Shown here: piece after piece, positions 17,334-27,048 of the stretch | Layout: each line of letters starts with the position of its first letter | How positions within the stretch are numbered: the first letter of the stretch is position 1 | NCBI GenBank assembly: GCA_905221605.1 | Contig: CAJNDS010000224.1 | Location: forward strand, 60,001 to 124,000 | DNA: 64,000 nt | Direction: 5' to 3' | Source: Symbiodinium natans | Lineage: Eukaryota > Sar > Dinophyceae > Suessiales > Symbiodiniaceae | Program-made: the position numbers and the translations under genes | The notes under the pieces: generated by a model | Databases searched by the model: none | What the model saw: only the letters and a program-made list of their open reading frames with translations | Told to the model about the DNA's origin: nothing

Positions 17334-20300
17334 TGCCATCCGGCAGCCACATTGGTTGCCGGGCTTTCTCACAGATTTAGTGCTTGTCCTCCTTATCGGG
17401 CTGGTGGTGAGAGGGAACTGGCACGACACATGGGCACAGCTCATTCACCCGGAGGTCTGCCAAGTCTTCAGAGGCAAGCACGCAACGCAAGCTGCGCAGG
17501 CATCGCCTGCTGCGAGTCCGGGGGCTTCCAACACCTTGCAAAGCTTCCTTAACCTTTGGCTTGCGGAGGAACAAACCTATCGCAAAGAATGGACGCCGAC
17601 GCTGCTGAGTGGCGTGTTAGCCACGCTGCCTGACTCTCCGCTGCCCGGCCAGGAGGACGCCCGGACTCCTGCGCTGTGGCATGCGGAGTGTCTACGCCTG
17701 TCCCATGACTCGTTGAGTAACGAGCACGATCCGAGGACTCGCGCCAGCATCTTTGCGCTCGCGGTTGGTCCCGCCTTCCTTACGTGCCTCTGTGATACCT
17801 TTTGGGGGGCGGACGGACACCTCGCAGCGCTGCTGGGAGCGTGCTCGTACGGCCTGGCCGCTAATCGTACTTCTGTATTCATAACGGGTGCGCCCGGCAG
17901 CGGGAAAACGCGATCCTGCGCGTTTTTAGGAGTTCTTCTTGCGTGCCTGACGAACCGGCTCACCCTGTACACCGCTCATGGCAATGAATCGGTTCGGGCC
18001 TATGTCGAAGCGGTTGATAGGCTCACGACTGCCAGCAATGAATTTGTTCGCAGCCGCATCGTTCGCATACCGGGTAACAAGGAGAAGGACACACATAAGC
18101 TCCCTTTTGATGTGCACGATTTGTACCGGGGGCTACTTGTAGCCACGACGCATGGTACGATTGTGGCAAGGCTTAGCTTTCCCTACTCGCAGCTCATTAA
18201 CCGTCTAAAGGATGTTGAGTTGCTCCTCCGAGATGAAGCCCAGCAATTGGGCACACCGGGTTCCAACACCGTCCTGGCGCACATCAAGCATGCACTCGAT
18301 GTCATGATTGGCGACCACAGACAGCCCGCTGGAGGATCGCGGCCCAACTACCACTTCGTCACGGAGTTGTTGGAGCAAAAGGTTTGTGGTCTCAATGCGG
18401 TCCCTGCCGACCTCCACACGCCAGCCACCTTGCCTGCGGCCCTTCTGCGGCAAACGGCCCAAAGTTCCGGCCCGTGGAAAAAGGGGCAAGGCGAGATGCC
18501 CTCTTGGGGCAAGCCCCACCGTTCCTCTGGAGCGTCTGAAGTGTTGTTCTCAGCGGTCTCGATGCTGGAATCGATTCTCTGTATGAGCATCATAAAACCG
18601 AAGCAAGCCGAGACAGTCATGCAGGCCGCCGGGCTGAAGGCCATTGTCGGACCGGCTATCAACCTCTCGCTCTGTTCATCCATGCGCCTCCCTCCTGAGA
18701 TTGCTGCCATTCTATACGCATGTCGGTACTCGGAGGCGTGCCGCTTCGAGCTGATAGGCGGGGTCCCTCGGCTACTTATGCCACCAGGTCCCACGATGCA
18801 GCACCTGCTCGGGCGGCCACTGCGTAGCCTTGCAGGCAGGTGGATGGAAACGTGTCGATGGGTACGGGTGCAAGATCAGGATGAGACCCAAACCAAAATA
18901 GGCAGAAGCTACGACCTCAGCATGGTCCTGGCGGACATTGTGCTCACTTTTGGGCACCAGGTCTATCATGACTCCCCTATCGGGATGGTCTCTCAGTATG
19001 CCAGGATTGTTACTCAAATGAAGTTTATGCTGCAGTTGAGTCTCCCCGCAGACCCACTGGGCGATGACGATATGAGCCTACTTGAAGCCTGCCAAACCGC
19101 GGAAGATTTCCCGCTGACTGGCGCGCCCAACACTTGGAGCCTTGTGACGTTTCGGACCTTCCTCATGAATCGCATAGGGTCCCTTAAACGCTTCTTCGGC
19201 GCTATCACCACGGCTTGCTCCACTGGCCCCACATTTGGGATAGGTGTCTTTGTGACTTGTCGGGCTTCTGGATTCCTGTTTAGTAGCGAGGCAGGGTTTG
19301 CCCGAGCCACCTCCTCCTTCACGAGAGGACTTGGGGCTTTGGTTTTCGTGGCACCGCACTACTCTGATGGTATAGGTGCATGCTTCCAAATGGCGGCCTG
19401 CGCAACCGGAGGCCTGATTGAATGCGCGGAATATGTGCGCACACAAGCCAGCTTGTGGAGCATGGATGGCCCTGGCGTTGCAAAGGCATTACACAAGCAA
19501 GCCTTCCGAGAACGGACAGTAGCCAGCATCGTGCTGCCTGCGGAACGCAAAGTTGGGCTGGACCTCTTTGAAACACCACCCCTGCATCAAGCGTGGGCCT
19601 TGAAGGCCACCTGGGGAGATAAGCGGGAAGTTTTTTACCGCACACTTAAGCAAGAAGGATGGGGGAGTCCCTCTTTCACCTCCAACTCCTACTCGGGCAC
19701 CATTGCCAGTCTGCAAACGCGCGGCTTCGTCCTGGAGCCCCTGCCCAATGCTGTGTATTGTGTCCCCTTCCAGCCGGTGAGGGAAGGAGATGGGGTCGCC
19801 CAGTACCTCACCTGCTTGCTAGGGGATACCAGCATTAGGATGCCGCCCAAGCGGGGATCTGCTCAACGCGCTGACCCGGCTTTCGAACACAAGGCCGGCA
19901 TAATGCGAGCCCCCCGCGGTCTTCACCTCCTACCTGTTCGTACGGGTAAGGCTGCCTCCGAAACTGCGATTGATGTGGACTCTCCGGGAAACAGCCCTGT
20001 GCCCGCGGGTAGTCACAGTCCCGACGTGGTAGCTGCTACTGCAGTCGAGGTTCTTACGCCGCAGCAGTCACCAGCCCAAAGCGAGGCTATCACCAACGCG
20101 CGCCATGGTGAGCGGTGGGGTACACCATGGCTCAAGCCTCGGGCCGCGGGGGGCTCCATTGCGGCAGCTGTCAGCCCACCTCCGCCAGCTAAACGGGACG
20201 TTTCCCGAACACCCTGCGGCACCCCAACGCGGGAGAGAGGACCACTGACGAAGGAGCCTGCAACGAAAGAGCCTGCGGTTGTGCCGGCTGTGAGTCCTAG

Positions 20301-22551
20301 TGCTCTGGATGCTTGTGTGACGACTCCCTCTAGTGAAGTTGCTCACAGGATCGGAGGGGGTAGCGCCGCCTCGTGTCCACCCCGTAGTGGCGGCAACATT
20401 AGGGACCCGCCGCCTGGCGTACGACGTCCACCCAGCCCCCGGACACGGCCCACGCACGCAACATTTCCGGATGGGATTAGGACGGTTGAGGCATCACAGC
20501 CCCCTTGCGCTAAGTCCCCCACGGACTCACTTGGCCTGACGGAACCAAAATCGTATCTCCCTATGCCTCCCCATGGCCCGACGCCCATCCCCGCCAGGCC
20601 TGTGCCCGCTGTCCAAGCTCGCAAGGAAAGTCGGCCTCTCGCTTTGGACAAAGACGGCTCTCAGCAGCTGGAACCACCAAAAGCCAAGCCTCGAGGGCCT
20701 AGCGAGCCCAGCGGCACCCGCGATCCCAGCGCCCCAGCCTGTGCACCCATCATGCAGAGCAACACAGACTCGGTCTGTGATCTCATGTGGCGCGCACTTG
20801 CAGCGGGACATCACTTTGGTAAGAATGTCAAACCTCGGCCCTACATGAACCTGCGAGACTCGCAACACCTCACAACACACTGCCAGCAGCTTCGGGCATA
20901 TAGGGCCTATGAGGTGTTTTTGAACGGCATCCCGAACCAGCTGCAAGACTCGGGTATGCTGATCGGAATCGCTGACACGCTACTGCATCTGCCTGAAACG
21001 TTTCCGGCAGCGTATTTGAAGGTTTATGACCCTATCATCACGCAGTGCCTTAGATTGTCGGGGGCATTGCAGCATTTCGACCTTGCTGAAATGTTGGATT
21101 GCCCGGTCCCGCAGCTGGACAAAGCAAGGCTTTCGGAGTCCCTGGTGGGGTATGGCTTTCTTACCACAGCGCAGTACATCGCGGATCTATTCTCTGCGGT
21201 GTCGGACTTGCCGAGTGTCATCAATGCCAGTTTTCCCGCAATGCTCAGCTACGCTGACCCAGATTATTGGCTGGGTGCACTTCTGCTCGCATTCGAGTCC
21301 CACCAAAAAGGTCCCCTGGAGCGTACGGCAGGGCTGCCCATTGTTATTGGTTTTCCGGAATCTGACAATAAAATCACTGACCTGCAGATCAATGTGCCGC
21401 CTGCAGCCATGGTGGCCTTCTTGGCTGGCCGCGCTTATCGGTGTCCCAAGTGCCCTACTACCAAATATGTGATGGACGCGCACAGTGGAATGCCACAAGT
21501 CACTGGCCAAGCCTCCCAAGAAGCCTTGCAGGCATGGGCCGCAGCTGCTAAGCACACGGACGTGGAAACGGCCAGGCTTGCCCAGCCCAGCCTGAATACG
21601 TTCCTAGGCATCACGCTACAGGGCACAGAGACACTTGGGCAAAGGCACTATCAAGAATTTAGGCCGGACCTCCCCCCTGCCCATTTCCTTGACGCCATCC
21701 GGCTTGCTCTTGCGGCCTCGGTGGCCAACCAAAACATTGAACACTTTTGGTCAGTTTATAACTTGGAATGGCCTGACACTTCTCACAGAATGGCTGTTTT
21801 TCTACGGCGAGTGTTGCCCCTAGAGTGCTTGCTCTCCTCGCCCTTGGCTGCGCCTGTGGAAGTGAACACTGCAGCAGCCTCGCCGGAGGTCGTCAGCATC
21901 TCTTCCGAAACTAACGAAGGTTCTCCCTGCCCGATGGATGACGTGTCGGATGCGGAGGACGAACCCGAGGCACAGGTGAATGATTGGCGCTTCTCGGAGC
22001 TGCGAACCACTGACCTTGCAGCTTTGCGAGAAGTGGATGTCTCAGCCCCTTTCCGGCTGCCAGTCATCTTCGATGCGCATTGGAAAGGGATCAGCACCAC
22101 ACCCACCAAGCATGGGCCACAACGTCCCCAAAATGAGTGGTATGACGCAGCCACTGCACATTGGGCTGCCATTAAGGGGCTCATGCGAGCTAAACATCCA
22201 ACCAAGCAGCGACTCAACAGCTTCTGGTTTAAGATGTACTGTCATGACACCCCCAAGGACCCTGATCCTTCGGCCCTGCGTGCGGCAGTTACCTCCTTCC
22301 CCTTTCAGTATAAGGACGAAGGTGTTGTGCAGTACAGGCAAATCCAGGAAGCTGTCCGGGTGATGTGGCTCGCGGCCCAAACCTCAATGACAAGATACAG
22401 AGGTATCCCCATTCCGAACGGCATCCCTGAGTGGGGGGTTGATGAGCAAGAGCTGCCTCCAATGCAGGTCATGCCCAGCCGTACGCGTTCCCATACCACC
22501 TCAGATGGCCATCGCTCCCGGCGTCCGGACTGGGATGGCTCCTGGCAATAG
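17188..22551 (+). CDS. SF1 helicase (Upf1-like core) with long unknown C-terminus
   Basis: A 1787-residue open frame. Helicase motifs in order: Walker A FITGAPGSGKT (about 231-241), Walker B DEAQQ at 349-353, motif III GDHRQPAG from 375, SSMRLPPEI (about 498-506, the RMHP-type motif IV region), VTCRASG (about 688-694, motif V) and SSFTRGLGALVFVA (about 709-722, motif VI with its Arg). This set matches SF1 helicases of the Upf1 type, which unwind nucleic acid with ATP. Residues about 930-1200 are Pro/Ser-rich and probably disordered. The C-terminal 500 residues include CPKCPTTK and a block recurring as a relic at 33880-34050 (LQAWA.AA.HT, Q.YQEF). It is probably continuous with the upstream ORF. 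Confidence 0.75.
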   Translation: MNSTTNSRNDPHCRESASLKFCPEEPLPRMPGERQHVALGVPLEDSPLDAIRQPHWLPGFLTDLVLVLLIGLVVRGNWHDTWAQLIHPEVCQVFRGKHATQAAQASPAASPGASNTLQSFLNLWLAEEQTYRKEWTPTLLSGVLATLPDSPLPGQEDARTPALWHAECLRLSHDSLSNEHDPRTRASIFALAVGPAFLTCLCDTFWGADGHLAALLGACSYGLAANRTSVFITGAPGSGKTRSCAFLGVLLACLTNRLTLYTAHGNESVRAYVEAVDRLTTASNEFVRSRIVRIPGNKEKDTHKLPFDVHDLYRGLLVATTHGTIVARLSFPYSQLINRLKDVELLLRDEAQQLGTPGSNTVLAHIKHALDVMIGDHRQPAGGSRPNYHFVTELLEQKVCGLNAVPADLHTPATLPAALLRQTAQSSGPWKKGQGEMPSWGKPHRSSGASEVLFSAVSMLESILCMSIIKPKQAETVMQAAGLKAIVGPAINLSLCSSMRLPPEIAAILYACRYSEACRFELIGGVPRLLMPPGPTMQHLLGRPLRSLAGRWMETCRWVRVQDQDETQTKIGRSYDLSMVLADIVLTFGHQVYHDSPIGMVSQYARIVTQMKFMLQLSLPADPLGDDDMSLLEACQTAEDFPLTGAPNTWSLVTFRTFLMNRIGSLKRFFGAITTACSTGPTFGIGVFVTCRASGFLFSSEAGFARATSSFTRGLGALVFVAPHYSDGIGACFQMAACATGGLIECAEYVRTQASLWSMDGPGVAKALHKQAFRERTVASIVLPAERKVGLDLFETPPLHQAWALKATWGDKREVFYRTLKQEGWGSPSFTSNSYSGTIASLQTRGFVLEPLPNAVYCVPFQPVREGDGVAQYLTCLLGDTSIRMPPKRGSAQRADPAFEHKAGIMRAPRGLHLLPVRTGKAASETAIDVDSPGNSPVPAGSHSPDVVAATAVEVLTPQQSPAQSEAITNARHGERWGTPWLKPRAAGGSIAAAVSPPPPAKRDVSRTPCGTPTRERGPLTKEPATKEPAVVPAVSPSALDACVTTPSSEVAHRIGGGSAASCPPRSGGNIRDPPPGVRRPPSPRTRPTHATFPDGIRTVEASQPPCAKSPTDSLGLTEPKSYLPMPPHGPTPIPARPVPAVQARKESRPLALDKDGSQQLEPPKAKPRGPSEPSGTRDPSAPACAPIMQSNTDSVCDLMWRALAAGHHFGKNVKPRPYMNLRDSQHLTTHCQQLRAYRAYEVFLNGIPNQLQDSGMLIGIADTLLHLPETFPAAYLKVYDPIITQCLRLSGALQHFDLAEMLDCPVPQLDKARLSESLVGYGFLTTAQYIADLFSAVSDLPSVINASFPAMLSYADPDYWLGALLLAFESHQKGPLERTAGLPIVIGFPESDNKITDLQINVPPAAMVAFLAGRAYRCPKCPTTKYVMDAHSGMPQVTGQASQEALQAWAAAAKHTDVETARLAQPSLNTFLGITLQGTETLGQRHYQEFRPDLPPAHFLDAIRLALAASVANQNIEHFWSVYNLEWPDTSHRMAVFLRRVLPLECLLSSPLAAPVEVNTAAASPEVVSISSETNEGSPCPMDDVSDAEDEPEAQVNDWRFSELRTTDLAALREVDVSAPFRLPVIFDAHWKGISTTPTKHGPQRPQNEWYDAATAHWAAIKGLMRAKHPTKQRLNSFWFKMYCHDTPKDPDPSALRAAVTSFPFQYKDEGVVQYRQIQEAVRVMWLAAQTSMTRYRGIPIPNGIPEWGVDEQELPPMQVMPSRTRSHTTSDGHRSRRPDWDGSWQ

Positions 22552-22924
22552 ACAGCAAACTGTCATCTGAGGGCTCCTACTGACGCCATGCGAACGCGCC
22601 ATTGAGTCCTTTCATGGCATGCTGCCTAGCGTGATGTGAGCCCTCACATCTCCCCGCCGATACATGCCGCAAGACTACCTCGGGATATTCTTGGTTTGGC
22701 AACCCTCTCGTGGTCTATGCCACGGATTGGACCGTGCTTGTCTTCTGTGTGCTCACAGCCTGCAGCTGTGAACACCCTTCTGTGTCGGCCCCGCGGTGTA
22801 CCTGTGGTGACGGGGGGCCTTTCTTTCGTGGTTGCTCCACTGGCCATCTGCCACGGACTAACCTGGACCGGTCCTGCCTGGATGTTCCAGCTCTGTCATC
22901 GGTAAAACGGCCTATCTTCCTTTC

Positions 22925-23490
22925 CTCTGCCCCCTCTAGGTGGGCAGGTTGCCTGCTTCTATGTGCTACGACCGAGTGTGAACCCCTCGGACTTGAGTGT
23001 TGACCATCTCTCGTCTGGACGGTGACACCCCCTTGTCGTACAACGGCGTCATGCCTATTGGGAGAGACCAGCTAGGGGATGCTGCTTCCGGGTTGTGGAC
23101 ACTTCTATGCGGAGATCAGGTTTCCACTTCCCTGGCAATGTGCCATCGAGCACCTGTGGACAACCTGGCCTTCACGAGAGCCATTCTCGCCTGTGCTTGG
23201 GTTGCTACGGGGTTCCCTGCCTGCTTGGTGTCTATCTCTGCTTGCGTCCAAGCAGCCATACAGGACTACCTCCCCAACGGTAGGTGGCCAAGCGTGATGT
23301 GAGCCGTTTGGGCATGGACGGTCTGATTCTGGGTATCGAACCCTCAACCCTCACCGGCCAAGGAGATAGTTGCTTGGCCTTGAGTGCGAAGTTTCGACTG
23401 GGGGACTCTCCCGCTTCCTGCGGGGCAGGTGGGGTCCCCGCCTGCTTTGGTTTACCTGATGGCTCTGATTGGAACGAAGCAGTCAAGCCT
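22925..23490 (+). pseudogene. Relic of the alpha/beta-hydrolase-like gene (first downstream copy)
   Basis: DNA at 22925-22995 resembles the start of the hydrolase-like gene (11740-11810). 23079-23230 encodes SGCGHFYAE and PLPWQCAIEHLW, matching GCGHFYVE..PLPWQGAIEYLW upstream. A further piece around 23425-23465 resembles the PPAWMLPDG segment. Stops and frame changes interrupt it. It follows the helicase ORF directly, suggesting a head-to-tail tandem copy. Confidence 0.6.
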
Positions 23491-23538
23491 GCTTTGGCCG
23501 GCGGACGAGCTCTTGTGAGTCAAAAGAACGTTGCGCCT

Positions 23539-24815
23539 TGTGCTCGGAGAGGCTCCACTGGCTGACCACCATGGAGTACTCTGGGCTGGTCCTACCCCTT
23601 TGTTCTTGCCGTTAAGTCCCCACTGGCTGACCACCATGGGGCAACTTTATACTTCGGATCACGAAGGTTGACACCTACAACGTCCCGTACCAAGGCACGA
23701 CTTTGCTCCACCTGTGATGGCGGACTTGTGAACCTTCTCGTGAACGGCCTTGGCTGGTGCTGACTGTATTCGCATCGGTGGCTGCATGATGGTGGTTTTG
23801 TGAATCTGGCAATCGCATTTTGCGAAGCACCTGCGCACTCGGTGCCACATGTGTGCTCCCGGCCTCTTCGACGATTTCGAGTACTGAGTGCACAGGGTGA
23901 CCTAGCAGTTCGGCGGCTGGCTGTGGACACTTCTACGTGGAGATTATGCACCCGCTGACTTGGCGGGGAGCCACTCCCCACTTGTAGAACAACCTGGCCC
24001 TCTTGAGACTCTTGAGGGTCACCCTCGTCTGAGCTTGGCTTGCGGCAGGGCAAGTGGGCTCCCCGCCCGCGTGGATGTTACCTGAAGGCTCTGATTGGAT
24101 CAAAGTAGCAATATCATGGAGATCCTTGCACTTCGGCACCAATGTGATGTGAGCCCTCCCATCTCCTTACCGACGTACCTCGCGGGTTTGGGTTTGGAGG
24201 GACCTGATGCGTGCCGATGCGCAGGCCAGCGCCAAGGTGGCGTAGCCTTGTGTGAGATGCCTGGACTGGGAGGTCCCTCGTTGTCATTATAAACCCTGTG
24301 GCGTTAAGGGTTTGGTAACTCGCTGTGGACTCTCCCCGTGGAATCGGTAGCTGCTGCTACTTTCGCCCCCCCTCTGGCCGTGCGCGGGCACCTCTGAGGG
24401 TGGGCACTTGTTCGCCAGGTTGACTGGTGAACCCTGTGCTCGGAGCTACTCCACTGGCTGACCACCATGGAGTGCCCTGGGCCGGTCTTGCCTTGATTGT
24501 TCTTGCTGTTAAGTCCCCACTGGCTGACCACCATGGGGCATATGCACATCTTTCATCCCCCCTAGGGAGTCTGACTTGCAACATCCTTCGCCATTGAGTG
24601 TCGGTTGTCTTTCCTTGACAACGATTAAGAGATCCGAACCTAGTCTGATGACCTCGGTTTGAATAACCGCTTGTCGCACCAGTGGCTACATGATGGTGAT
24701 TTTGAGAATCTGGCAATGTCGCATTTTGCGAATCCCCCACAAGCTCTGTGCTTCCTTGTGAACCGGGACTTCATTGACGACCTCGAGTACTGAGTCCGTG
24801 GGGTATCTAGTAGTA
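23539..24815 (+). repeat. Tandem duplication of about 0.9 kb with four copies of a 20-bp motif
   Basis: Segment 23539-23643 recurs at 24436-24540. Each contains CCACTGGCTGACCACCATGG twice, giving four copies in all. Further along, a block of about 120 bp starting CATGATGGTG and ending GAGTACTGAG recurs at 23785-23890 and 24690-24795. Offsets near 900 bp show one duplicated unit. Confidence 0.7.
23920..24265 (+). pseudogene. Relic of the alpha/beta-hydrolase-like gene (second downstream copy)
   Basis: Starts GCTGTGGACACTTCTACGTGG, as in the functional-looking copy at 11970, and continues through LAAGQVGSPPAWMLPEGSDW and ISLPTYLAGLGLEG equivalents. It contains stops. It retains the bases missing at 12085-12095, which is why it is useful for diagnosing the frameshift there. 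Confidence 0.6.
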
Positions 24816-25468
24816 TTGCGCGATTGCTCGCTTTGTTTCTTCGGTGTCTGTTTGCTTGGTGGTTTCGTGTTGTGTCTGGCGGGTTGTGTGCGCTGACTCT
24901 GTTTCACCCTTTTCGTCGAGCCCAACAAGACCGGCCTACTGTGCTACTGATGTAGTAAAGAGGCACCAGTCCAAAAAAAAAACTTCGTGCTCCAGCATGG
25001 ACACCGGTGAAGAATGTGTGCAAAAAAAAATGAAAAGTTGAAATTGCTTGAAACAAGCGCTTTTTGAAAGCCTCTGACAGTGCCGTTTGGACAGAAATCA
25101 ACTGCAAGACAAGTTTAACTGCACTGCTAAGACGTCCATGTTGCGCGCAACGCCCAAACCAAACCGTTTTGTTTTTGATGGTTTTGCATTTTGATCGTCT
25201 TACTTTTGTTGATTGCAGAAATCACTTTTTATCAACAATTTTCAAGGTTCTTTTTTTCAGACCAACTATGCAGAAATTTCTTGGAATCTCTTTGCAAGTC
25301 TGAGACACTCCATGGTTCAAAGTCTATCAAAGTGCTTAAGACACCCGGTTTTGGGTTTTTTTGTGTTTTCTGCCCAAGCAGTGTTGAGACACCTTTGGGC
25401 TCAATCTGGACGTAAATGGTGCAAGACACCCTTTGGTGTTAAGATGTCCCTTGGTTCAAAAGTCAGGT
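24816..25468. other. T-rich spacer upstream of the DIRS element
   Basis: T- and GT-rich DNA with two short A runs (near 24974 and 25023) and diffuse repeats of TTAAGACAC and TTGGTTCAAA words between 25300 and 25460. Similar words continue at 32760-32800 on the other side of the retrotransposon, so the element inserted into this degenerate array. No gene seen. Confidence 0.5.
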
Positions 25469-25469
25469 T
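25459..25469 (+). repeat. Flanking 11-bp direct repeat, left
   Basis: AAAGTCAGGTT, overlapping the first base of A1. The same 11 bases are at 32747-32757, overlapping the last base of B2. This resembles a target-site duplication. Confidence 0.7.
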
Positions 25470-25554
25470 GAATAGCTGCATTTGCGTATATGTAGATGAG
25501 CGGAGTGTTTGTAGTTGCGGTGCCGCATCTCTATCTCCGCAGTTTTTGTTCATC
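25469..25554 (+). repeat. Split direct repeat A1
   Basis: 86 bp from TGAATAGCTGCATTTGCG to CAGTTTTTGTTCATC, identical by eye to A2 at 32386-32471. Confidence 0.9.
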
Positions 25555-25617
25555 AGCTTGAGAGCTGGGCCCTGCTGCAGCTCGGGGCCCCTGGGCCACG
25601 TGTGCCTGGTCTCCTTG

Positions 25618-27048
25618 ATGGAGCCAGGTATCGAAACGTGGTTTCGGGGGCCAAATAGAGACAGAGCATCATTGGAGAGGGCTATCAATCAGGCAGGGTA
25701 TCAGTACATGCACTTCAAGTGCCATGATGACCGCTGGCGTGGTCAAGGAGAGGCCCTCTTACATGTGCAAAAGAGGTTTTTGCTTGACAGCAAGGGAGGT
25801 TTTGTTCAGGGGAGCTACTTAGGGGCCTCCGACGGGTACTACAAGCATTATGTGGACCACAAGGGGGAGCCCAATTGCTTGCCTGATGGGACCTTTCATC
25901 ACCTGTGCTTGTGCAGAGCCAAGGATTGTCCTGCCAGGACTCGTGAAGGATTCGTCATTCATATTGACGAGTGGCAGTGGGTTAGTCCTTCCCAAGTGAA
26001 GCGTTTGCTGAGGGATTGGGGTTATAGGCAACTTCCCCTTCTTGAGGCTGAGCCTGCTTCAACACGGGACCAAGAGCGCAAGGGACACGCGCCTGTTCCA
26101 CACTCTGACTCAGAGGCTTCGGAAAGCCCAGCGCGCCTTAGTGTTGAAGCTGAGGCGCCTGGCGAACGCCCACCTGCCCTCAACAGGCGGGGTCGGCGAG
26201 CCCGTCGGACCCGTTCGAAGCGAAAGCCTGAAGTCCAAGTTGCGAATGCGCTAGATGAGGTGCTGTGCACAGACGACTTGGAGGCTGACCCTCCGCTTCG
26301 CCGCAGCAAAGCGACCTTCCTGTCGGAGGGACTCGACAAGTTGCGCCAGCAGCTGGGGCACAAGGATAGCGCCCAGGAGCGTAAGAGAAGCCAGGACACT
26401 GCAACGGCCCTTGCTGAAAAAGCAGCGTCGGCTGCCGCCAAGAAGCCCCCAGCCAAGAAGCCTAGAACTAGCGGTTTAGCTGCAAGTTTGCGCAAGGCCT
26501 TGAAGCGGGAGGAAACTGCAACGGATGAGGAGGCGGGAGATGAAGGTGAGGAAGCCGACGAGGACTCAGAAATCTTCGCAGGCCTGCATAGTCGACGCCA
26601 GAAGCTTAGGACGCTGGCCAAGCTGCAGCCTGGCAAACTTCTGGTTGCCGGCATGCAGAACTTCGCAGAGCAGTTGGGACAAGCATTTGGGGAGGCGTCC
26701 GATGATCCCTTGCGCCCGCTCGCAGTACGTTATCTGCTTTCGGTTGTTGCTCCGACGTACCCAGGACAGACCCTGTCTGACAGTGACTACCGGGAGCTTA
26801 GGAGCTTGGCAGAGATGCTTGACCAGCTGGTCCGCGGGGAGACGGCCACGTTAGGCGATTTCTTGATGCAGCGATTCAAGGCAAAGCTTATGGCAACTCG
26901 CGATGCCTCATGGAGTGCGGCCAAGTATCTAGAGCTGATTCCCATTGATCCTATCCACCATGGCACAACAGTGGAGGAGGAGGAATGGGTACGTAATTTA
27001 AGGATCCGTGAAGCCAAGCTGGACGAGGCCCTGCGCAAGTCGCGCTAG
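25618..27048 (+). CDS. Gag-like protein of the DIRS element
   Basis: The first ATG after A1 is at 25618 (MEPGIETW), giving 476 residues. The N-terminal about 150 residues look globular, with His/Cys-containing HHLCLCRAKDC and HIDEWQWVSPSQVKRLL. The middle is strongly basic (GRRARRTRSKRK, KKPPAKKPR) and then acidic, as in nucleic-acid-binding capsid-like proteins. The C-terminus is helical and charged. No zinc knuckle is evident. Position before RT and composition support a Gag role by family analogy. It overlaps the RT frame by 41 bp. Confidence 0.6.
   Translation: MEPGIETWFRGPNRDRASLERAINQAGYQYMHFKCHDDRWRGQGEALLHVQKRFLLDSKGGFVQGSYLGASDGYYKHYVDHKGEPNCLPDGTFHHLCLCRAKDCPARTREGFVIHIDEWQWVSPSQVKRLLRDWGYRQLPLLEAEPASTRDQERKGHAPVPHSDSEASESPARLSVEAEAPGERPPALNRRGRRARRTRSKRKPEVQVANALDEVLCTDDLEADPPLRRSKATFLSEGLDKLRQQLGHKDSAQERKRSQDTATALAEKAASAAAKKPPAKKPRTSGLAASLRKALKREETATDEEAGDEGEEADEDSEIFAGLHSRRQKLRTLAKLQPGKLLVAGMQNFAEQLGQAFGEASDDPLRPLAVRYLLSVVAPTYPGQTLSDSDYRELRSLAEMLDQLVRGETATLGDFLMQRFKAKLMATRDASWSAAKYLELIPIDPIHHGTTVEEEEWVRNLRIREAKLDEALRKSR

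Noticed and set aside
20120-20140. TGGCTCAAG as a spliced-leader relic within the helicase ORF
   Set aside because: Only nine bases match and it lies inside an open coding frame, so chance is the simpler explanation.
17188-22551. Helitron (Rep/helicase) identity for the helicase ORF
   Set aside because: No Rep HUH motif was found, and the helicase motifs resemble the Upf1-like rather than the Pif1-like group by eye.
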